This document shows, piece by piece, positions 5,427-9,173 of a stretch of 9,173 nucleotides of DNA (the stretch's first letter is position 1; each line of letters begins with the position of its first letter). The notes under the pieces are model-generated. The model was given only the letters and a program-made list of their open reading frames with translations, ran no database searches and was not told the origin of the DNA. The translations under genes and the position numbers were made by a program. Source of the DNA: Thermoplasmata archaeon (GTDB taxonomy: Archaea > Thermoplasmatota > Thermoplasmata > Thermoplasmatales > Thermoplasmataceae). The stretch is from NCBI GenBank assembly GCA_021797225.1, contig JAKAAE010000057.1:1-9173 (forward strand). The letters are read 5' to 3'.

Positions 5427-5436
5427 TTTTATATAT
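5427..5436 (+). promoter_or_regulatory. TATA box pointing at a 30-aa ORF
   Basis: TTTTATATAT is centred about 28 nt before an ATG at 5460 on the + strand. No annotated neighbour uses it: the glycosyltransferase TATA lies at 5403-5412, and the next minus-strand start is too far away. Confidence 0.4.
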
Positions 5437-5459
5437 TACTATTAAGAACATGTACACCA

Positions 5460-5552
5460 ATGCTTAAATTCAAACTTACAGGTTTTTTAAAGGCATGGAT
5501 AACAATATTCCTATATAAAGACATCCAGATCATTAACTGGAAGTTATGCTAA
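5460..5552 (+). CDS. Possible 30-aa hydrophobic/basic peptide
   Basis: This short frame in the 176-bp gap between the glycosyltransferase and TrmB genes begins MLKFKLTGFLKAWITIFLYK and ends in NWKLC. It would form a basic amphipathic or membrane-inserting helix and also ends in Cys. Support comes only from a well-placed TATA element (5427-5436) and the absence of another explanation for it. The frame overlaps an inverted repeat (TCCAG/CTGGA, 5524-5541) and stops just short of the trmB stop codon on the other strand. A chance ORF is quite possible. Confidence 0.3.
   Translation: MLKFKLTGFLKAWITIFLYKDIQIINWKLC
5524..5541 (-). terminator. Small stem-loop after the TrmB gene
   Basis: TCCAG (5524-5528) and CTGGA (5537-5541) are reverse complements with an 8-nt spacer, about 20 nt beyond the TrmB stop codon. 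As RNA on the minus strand this could form a weak hairpin near the end of that transcript. Confidence 0.25.
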
Positions 5553-5561
5553 CATTTTCTC

Positions 5562-6587
5562 CTATTGAACTATTTTTTCTGCTTTTAGTTCAAGTATATC
5601 CATTCTGATATCTTCAATCCGGGTTAATCTACCTCCTACTGTAAAAACACGTTCGTCTGTTTCGATAAGATAAGAGTTTTTGTATCCGGGAATAACGTCG
5701 GTACCTTTGATGTGTCCTTCAATATCAACTGTGCCATTCTGGGTATCCCCTATAACGTGACCTGTAAGCCGGTAGCCGTTGTTCATGAAAACGTTTATGG
5801 CCTCACAGGATATCCACGATGTTTTAAAATCCCATGCATCCCTGATCTGGAATTTGGATATGTAAATGGATGGTTTCCATACAATGTTATAATAATAATA
5901 GTTTATAATATGAATCATCTCCTCTTCCTGGAAGTCTATTGCATATTTGGTTTTAGTGCTTATGTTATCAACATATACTATGGCTTCATCACGATCCTTT
6001 ATTATGACCTCTGGAGATATTCCGGGACGCCGCTTGATCACGGCTCGGGATATAAGTTCTGAGATATCGTATCTATCTGAATCTGGAAATATAGTTATAA
6101 TTACAGATATGCCGCGTTCAGCGGCTTCTAAAAGGTATTTATCCAGATATTTAAGTAAAGGCAGTCTTAATGAAACTATAATTTCAGTCTGTGCATTCAA
6201 GAGCATGTTTTTCATCTGCTCTCTGATAAGATTGATATTATCCATATACCAGAGGTAGGGATTGTATTTTGTTGTCTCCGGTTCTGAGCTTTTAATATAG
6301 TCGGAAAGTTCATCCCTGTATGATGTCATTTCTCCAATAATCCTCGTAAGTGCGACATCAACTGGAACTGCCCTGTAAATTTTTTTCTTGCCTGGACTGA
6401 TTTCAATTAAACCTTTTGTAAACAAATTATTGAACAGGTCGTATACTCTGGGTTGCGGTACTCCCGCTGTAGATACAATAGAAGTTGAAGTTTGCGGTCC
6501 ATTTAATAATAAGGTCTTATAAACTTTTATTTCATAGGGTGATAATCCAAACTTTGATAATTTTTCGAATAATTCTTCACCAGTCAT
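5562..6587 (-). CDS. TrmB-family transcriptional regulator
   Basis: This 341-aa sugar-responsive regulator closely matches the length of Thermococcus TrmB (about 338 aa). A winged helix-turn-helix occupies about residues 10-75 (LSPYEIKVYKTLLLNG, then TSIVSTAGVPQPRVYDLFNNL and a wing SPGKKKIYRAV). A linker helix (about 77-100) leads to a phospholipase-D-like middle domain (about 110-250) with TEIIVSLRLPLL and GISVIITIF strands. The C-terminal TrmB sugar-binding beta domain (about 255-341) carries GTVDIEG and VGGRLTRIEDI. In known members binding of maltose, trehalose, sucrose or glucose alters DNA binding. No sugar transporter or glycolytic gene is adjacent, so it may act in trans; the nearby glycosyltransferase is the only carbohydrate-related gene. 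The ATG start is supported by AT-rich TATA DNA at 6605-6620. Effector and targets are unknown. Confidence 0.88.
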   Translation of the reverse strand: MTGEELFEKLSKFGLSPYEIKVYKTLLLNGPQTSTSIVSTAGVPQPRVYDLFNNLFTKGLIEISPGKKKIYRAVPVDVALTRIIGEMTSYRDELSDYIKSSEPETTKYNPYLWYMDNINLIREQMKNMLLNAQTEIIVSLRLPLLKYLDKYLLEAAERGISVIITIFPDSDRYDISELISRAVIKRRPGISPEVIIKDRDEAIVYVDNISTKTKYAIDFQEEEMIHIINYYYYNIVWKPSIYISKFQIRDAWDFKTSWISCEAINVFMNNGYRLTGHVIGDTQNGTVDIEGHIKGTDVIPGYKNSYLIETDERVFTVGGRLTRIEDIRMDILELKAEKIVQ

Positions 6588-6604
6588 ATAGGTTTATTTC
6601 AAAG

Positions 6605-6620
6605 ATATAAATAAATATTT
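6605..6620 (-). promoter_or_regulatory. TATA region of the TrmB gene
   Basis: The minus strand reads AATATTTATTTATATC, with possible TATA boxes centred 21-27 nt before the ATG at 6587. It fits a leaderless start. I see no TACT-N3-AGTA or TATCAC-N5-GTGATA type TrmB operator near it. Confidence 0.5.
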
Positions 6621-6638
6621 ATATTTGGTAATAAAAAA

Positions 6639-7226
6639 TTAAAGTTTTCCTATATCTCTTACTATGTTTATATCCAATGGAGATTCCCCAGGGGTCCAGT
6701 CAGCAGGTATTGCACACATATGACCGGCTTCCTCAGGAGTATCACGCAATGTTTTTAAACCCATAAATGCACCATATATATGCCTTACATCCTTACCCAA
6801 TCCATTGTTAAACATTGCCTCGTACTGTATGTTTCCATCTGGATCAATGATTACAATGCCTCTCTGAGCCTGGTATCCTTTAGAATCCAAGAATCCGTAA
6901 TCCTTTGCAATCTCTTTTGTGTAATCATCTATGAGAGGTATTTTGCTCTTGCTCACTCTGGGAGATGTGTCACACCAAGCCTTGTGCGAGAATACAGAAT
7001 CCTCACTAATACCAAAAACTTGGGCACCATCCTTGCGAAACTGGTCGTATGACCCCATGAGTGCTTCAATATCGGTTGCACAGACAAAGGTAAAATCTCC
7101 CGGGTAAAATGTAAGAATAACCCATTTACCTTTATAGTCTGATAACTTAATCTTCTTTATCTCCTTCTTCTCTGGAAAATATGTATCTGTTTCAAAATCC
7201 GGTGCTGAATCTCCTATCTGTAACAT
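6639..7226 (-). CDS. 2-Cys peroxiredoxin (AhpC/Prx1 type)
   Basis: This 195-aa cytoplasmic thiol peroxidase reduces hydrogen peroxide, organic peroxides and peroxynitrite. The peroxidatic site is FYPGDFTFVCATDIEAL, with Pro42, Thr46 and Cys49 (PxxxTxxC) and the supporting Arg122 in AQRGIVIIDPDG. The resolving Cys171 lies in GHMCAIPADWTPG, the typical C-terminal position of 2-Cys enzymes; an extra Cys85 (AWCDTS) is also present. After Cys49 the chain has Ala where most family members have Pro (VCPTE), a mild deviation. The AhpC-TSA fold and the C-terminal extension are complete. The reductant partner is not encoded next to it; thioredoxin-like proteins are usual. A TATA-like element at 7245-7252 supports the ATG. 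It is divergent from the coiled-coil gene across 216 bp. Confidence 0.94.
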   Translation of the reverse strand: MLQIGDSAPDFETDTYFPEKKEIKKIKLSDYKGKWVILTFYPGDFTFVCATDIEALMGSYDQFRKDGAQVFGISEDSVFSHKAWCDTSPRVSKSKIPLIDDYTKEIAKDYGFLDSKGYQAQRGIVIIDPDGNIQYEAMFNNGLGKDVRHIYGAFMGLKTLRDTPEEAGHMCAIPADWTPGESPLDINIVRDIGKL

Positions 7227-7244
7227 TGTTATCCATAATAAATA

Positions 7245-7252
7245 ATTATATC
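7245..7252 (-). promoter_or_regulatory. TATA-like element for the peroxiredoxin
   Basis: The minus strand reads GATATAAT, centred about 22 nt before the ATG at 7226. The region is AT-rich and the exact box is uncertain. Confidence 0.45.
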
Positions 7253-7318
7253 TTATATTAATTTAACTGATTTATGATTGTTTTTATAGTTAAAATATAA
7301 TTAAATCAATAAGTTTAG

Positions 7319-7353
7319 AAGTATTTATTTATCCAGAATTTAAAGTATTTATT
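7319..7353. repeat. Direct repeat in the peroxiredoxin/coiled-coil intergenic region
   Basis: AAGTATTTATT occurs at 7319-7329 and again at 7343-7353, each preceded by TTTA (one copy with an extra G). The 24-bp spacing is close to two helical turns plus a few bases. It lies between the two divergent promoters and might be a regulator site, or simply AT-rich repetition. Confidence 0.4.
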
Positions 7354-7414
7354 AATATTTTGTAGCTTGCAAGAGAATCATTTCAAGTGGTATTCCTTGG
7401 CTTTATACAAAGAA

Positions 7415-7423
7415 TTATATATA
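7415..7423 (+). promoter_or_regulatory. TATA box for the coiled-coil protein
   Basis: TTATATATA is centred about 24 nt before the ATG at 7443, giving a leaderless transcript. Confidence 0.6.
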
Positions 7424-7442
7424 GCTTAATATATATTCTACT

Positions 7443-8186
7443 ATGGTGAATTCAAAAAAACAGCTCGAGGAGTTTCAAGCACAGATAGAGAAAATGCATG
7501 ATAATATGAAAATTATGGCCGGTGATAATGAAAAATTGAAATCACATGTGGAAGAGCTGGAAAATAAAATAGCTTATGACAATAAAGTTGAACAAGAACT
7601 TCAGCAAGAAAATGAAACAGTCAAGCAATCTTTACTTAATGCAAATGAGGCTCTAGAGGCTTCTAAGCAGGAAGTTCAGAATCTGGAACAGGAACTTGAA
7701 GAAAAAAATACTGAAATAGAAAAAAATAGTAATGTTGTAGCAGAAAATCGCCAGCTCCGGGATGATCTGGAAAACGCTACCGCTTCAGCCCAGGATACCA
7801 TAATGGAACTTAAACAGGAAGTCGAAGAAAAAAATAAGTCCATAACAGATATGCAAATAAAGATAAAAGAAATAGAAAAAATTAACTCTGATTTTACTTT
7901 GGCAAGTAAAAAGCTTGAATCAAGAATCAATAACCTTGAACATGGACTGGAAGAAAAAAATGATATTATTGCAGAAATTAAAATGAAAAATTATGACCTT
8001 GAACAGAAAATACAAATGCACGAACTCAGAGAGAGATCACTGGATGATACCATAGAATTCCTTAAGTCTGCAAATGATAATTTTAAGGGTTTACTGGAAA
8101 AATATAGATTCCTGGTAGAAAACAATATGACCGTCAAAAGAAGAACAATTTCTACAAAAAAACCGGTAAAACCCACTAAAAAATAA
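7443..8186 (+). CDS. Long coiled-coil protein with 42-residue repeats and basic tail
   Basis: This 247-aa protein is coiled coil from near the N-terminus to about residue 225. It has no Cys, Trp or Pro in the rod. A motif L-[EK]-x-x-[LV]-E-E-K-N recurs at residues 81, 123 and 165, exactly 42 residues (six heptads) apart, with weaker in-phase copies starting LENKI at 39 and LKSAN at 207. A second in-phase match is DTI at 118-120 and 202-204. The tail (230-247) is basic and carries two Pro, including VKRR and KKPVKPTKK, suited to binding nucleic acid or an acidic membrane or protein surface. No globular domain, ATPase motif or membrane segment is visible, so it is not an SMC fragment. It could be a structural, scaffold or nucleoid-associated filament; function unknown. 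TATA spacing supports the ATG. Confidence 0.85.
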   Translation: MVNSKKQLEEFQAQIEKMHDNMKIMAGDNEKLKSHVEELENKIAYDNKVEQELQQENETVKQSLLNANEALEASKQEVQNLEQELEEKNTEIEKNSNVVAENRQLRDDLENATASAQDTIMELKQEVEEKNKSITDMQIKIKEIEKINSDFTLASKKLESRINNLEHGLEEKNDIIAEIKMKNYDLEQKIQMHELRERSLDDTIEFLKSANDNFKGLLEKYRFLVENNMTVKRRTISTKKPVKPTKK

Positions 8187-8197
8187 TTACAACGAGA

Positions 8198-8203
8198 TTT
8201 TTT
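8198..8203 (+). terminator. T tract after the coiled-coil gene
   Basis: Six T follow about 12 nt after the stop codon of the coiled-coil gene, in the gap before the converging DtxR gene; a plausible archaeal terminator. Confidence 0.4.
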
Positions 8204-8240
8204 AAATAATTAAACCCTTGAGAATAAATACATATTTAAA

Positions 8241-8864
8241 TTATTTAACTAATTTTATAGTTTTTAACATTAAATATGGCAATTTTAGCTCACCGTTGCA
8301 GTTAGACAATATTGTTGTATCTGTCCTTATCACTTCTACTTCAGTATCAGGATACATACCGAGATCAGCCATCTTCTTCAATACAGATGTATCTTCGTAA
8401 ACAATTCTACTGATTTTGTACCTCCCAGAGACTGCCTGTAAGGGGTTGATGTCGTTTATCTTAGCTATGTTATAAATTATATTTCCATGGGGACATTTCA
8501 TTGGATTACCGAGGTTTTTAATAAAATTATCAAAATATTTATCTTCTATGGTATGTTCAATATCCATAACTGCCGAATGGGAATATTCCCATGGAACCTC
8601 TAGCATCTTTACGGCAAATACCTCCGAGATCCTATGTTTTTTGATTATTGGTATGGCCATAGCATAGCCATTTCCTGTCAATGTTATGTTTCTACCATCT
8701 TTCTTTATTAACTTCTTTTTTTCCAGTTTAACGAGATATTCTGATACAGTGGCCATTGAAACGTTTAGGTCTTTACTTATCTGATGTTCATTCACCAGGT
8801 CAAAGGCTTCAGATAATGAAAAAATCGTTTTTACGTAATCTTCCTCATTATTTTTGAAATTCAT
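8241..8864 (-). CDS. DtxR/IdeR-family metal-dependent transcriptional regulator
   Basis: This cytoplasmic DNA-binding repressor of the DtxR/MntR family is 207 aa from the ATG at 8864. Residue numbers here count from the in-frame TTG at 8873 (subtract 3 for the ATG). A winged helix (about 10-72) has recognition helix region NVSMATVSEYLVKLEKK. The dimerisation and metal domain (about 73-138) includes HRISEVF, SHSAVMDIEH and CPHG. A FeoA-like SH3 domain (about 143-210) closes the chain. Metal ligands by alignment with known members: Asp12 (as in MntR; Met in DtxR), Met103 (Cys in DtxR, Glu in MntR), Glu106, His107; the ancillary set His80, Glu84, His99 is kept. So it probably senses Fe(II) or Mn(II), but the mixed site makes the metal uncertain. 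The start is set by a TATA element at 8883-8892. No metal transporter is adjacent. Confidence 0.9.
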   Translation of the reverse strand: MNFKNNEEDYVKTIFSLSEAFDLVNEHQISKDLNVSMATVSEYLVKLEKKKLIKKDGRNITLTGNGYAMAIPIIKKHRISEVFAVKMLEVPWEYSHSAVMDIEHTIEDKYFDNFIKNLGNPMKCPHGNIIYNIAKINDINPLQAVSGRYKISRIVYEDTSVLKKMADLGMYPDTEVEVIRTDTTILSNCNGELKLPYLMLKTIKLVK

Positions 8865-8873
8865 AGATGACAA

Positions 8874-8892
8874 TTAGGTATGCTTAATTAAA
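8874..8892 (-). promoter_or_regulatory. Promoter of the DtxR gene with a partly symmetric element
   Basis: The minus strand reads TTTAATTAAG over 8883-8892, centred about 24 nt before the ATG at 8864, a TATA box giving a leaderless start. Overlapping it, TTAGGTATGCTTAATTAA (8874-8891, + strand) has dyad symmetry at 6 of 9 positions and begins TTAGG like DtxR/IdeR boxes. Autoregulation by the encoded protein is a possible reading, not shown. Confidence 0.45.
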
Positions 8893-8924
8893 TCTTTTGA
8901 TTTGAATATACCACAGAAATTTGT

Positions 8925-8999
8925 CTACGACCCATCAATGGTCTTTATCTGGGTTTGATTAGGATATATTCTGAATCTATATGCGGTCTTATATTCCAT
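8925..8999 (-). pseudogene. tnpB: Relic of IS200/IS605-family tnpB (N-terminus only)
   Basis: From the ATG at 8999 the minus strand reads MEYKTAYRFRIYPNQTQIK, then TIDGS and TAG. The pattern AYxFRIYPxxxQ at residues 6-17 is the highly conserved N-terminus of TnpB (OrfB), the RNA-guided nuclease of IS200/IS605-type elements, which is normally about 350-400 aa. Only 24 codons remain; no RuvC motifs, zinc finger or right end is present, and the DNA turns directly into the dtxR promoter. A TATA box at 9023-9031 lies 28 nt upstream, so the original leaderless promoter survives. It is therefore a truncated, non-functional remnant, likely left after a deletion that joined it to the dtxR upstream region. 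It could in principle yield a 24-aa peptide. Confidence 0.8.
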
Positions 9000-9019
9000 G
9001 TATATCATTAGTATGGAAT
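8993..9019. repeat. Inverted repeat at the tnpB relic start
   Basis: ATTCCAT (8993-8999) and ATGGAAT (9013-9019) are perfect inverted repeats separated by 13 bp. The left arm contains the relic start codon. It might be part of the element's left end or an operator between TATA and ATG; chance is also possible at this length. Confidence 0.4.
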
Positions 9020-9022
9020 GAA

Positions 9023-9031
9023 TATTTATAA
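9023..9031 (-). promoter_or_regulatory. TATA box of the tnpB relic
   Basis: The minus strand reads TTATAAATA, centred 28 nt before the relic ATG at 8999. It is a well-formed archaeal TATA box and may still fire transcripts toward the dtxR gene. Confidence 0.55.
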
Positions 9032-9173
9032 GCATTCTCCCCCGATTGCCAGAGATTCATCCACATCATAAATTCAGTGGCTTTCTTTCCGGTATATTCC
9101 TATGAAAAACCTATACTTAACAATCTTTTATGCCTCCCCGGTATATTAAATTTGCTGAATCGTTGCTCACATT
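9032..9173. other. Right edge with no recognisable gene
   Basis: No feature can be assigned with confidence. On + the frame from 9032 to the window end is open for 47 codons but lacks an ATG (first GTG at 9077) and reads as hydrophobic, Cys-containing sequence. Minus frames are broken by stops. CCGGTATATT occurs twice (9089-9098 and 9138-9147). The stretch may be the left flank of the lost IS element or the promoter-distal part of a gene beyond the edge. Confidence 0.4.

Noticed and set aside
5712..6258. Overlapping + frames of 116 and 103 codons opposite the TrmB gene
   Set aside because: Shadows of a well-supported family protein on the other strand.
7676..7930. 84-codon minus frame rich in Ser/Phe opposite the coiled-coil gene
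   Set aside because: Antisense of Glu/Lys-rich heptads always yields Ser/Phe/Leu-rich frames; no promoter.
1..9173. CRISPR array, intact insertion sequence, toxin-antitoxin or defence cassette
   Set aside because: No regularly spaced repeats, transposase core or recognisable defence-family protein is present; the only mobile trace is the TnpB relic.

Overview
The window looks like chromosomal DNA of an archaeon of the Thermoplasmatales, most likely a Ferroplasma/Acidiplasma/Picrophilus-type acidophile. Four things point there: a geranylgeranyl-lipid UbiA prenyltransferase, a TrmB regulator and a DtxR/IdeR-type regulator as found in archaea, strong AT richness, and promoters in which a TATA box lies about 22-28 nt upstream of the start codon. 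That spacing means almost every gene should be transcribed as a leaderless mRNA. Genus assignment is inference.

Layout from left to right: tRNA-Ser(GCT) on + (44-126); the lipid prenyltransferase on - (177-989), divergent from a 101-aa three-helix membrane protein on + (1126-1431); an esterase-D-type alpha/beta hydrolase on - (1489-2430); a roughly 800-bp sparse region (2431-3339) that holds a 23-aa, extremely acidic micropeptide gene with a perfect Shine-Dalgarno (2552-2623), a poorly coding stretch with hairpins and T tracts, and a 45-aa ORF ending in Cys (3135-3272); a CoA-disulfide-reductase-like flavoprotein on + (3340-4656), which overlaps tail-to-tail with a dolichol-phosphate-mannose-synthase-like GT2 glycosyltransferase on - (4630-5385); a possible 30-aa ORF on + (5460-5552); a TrmB-family sugar regulator on - (5562-6587); a 2-Cys peroxiredoxin on - (6639-7226), divergent from a coiled-coil protein built from 42-residue repeats on + (7443-8186); a DtxR-family metal regulator on - (8241-8864); and an N-terminal relic of an IS200/IS605 TnpB gene on - (8925-8999), followed by a poorly coding right edge.

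The genes look mostly monocistronic, each with its own TATA box. A loose theme is redox and metal housekeeping: peroxiredoxin, CoA-disulfide reductase and a DtxR regulator, which fits an iron-rich acidic habitat where CoA may serve as a small thiol. A second theme is the cell surface and lipid: the prenyltransferase and the polyprenyl-phosphate glycosyltransferase. No defence island, CRISPR array or intact mobile element is visible. The items most worth a second look are the SD-led poly-Asp/Glu micropeptide, the 42-residue-periodic coiled coil, the unusual metal-site residues of the DtxR protein, the Cys-tailed 45-aa ORF with a strong inverted repeat before the flavoprotein, and the TnpB relic.
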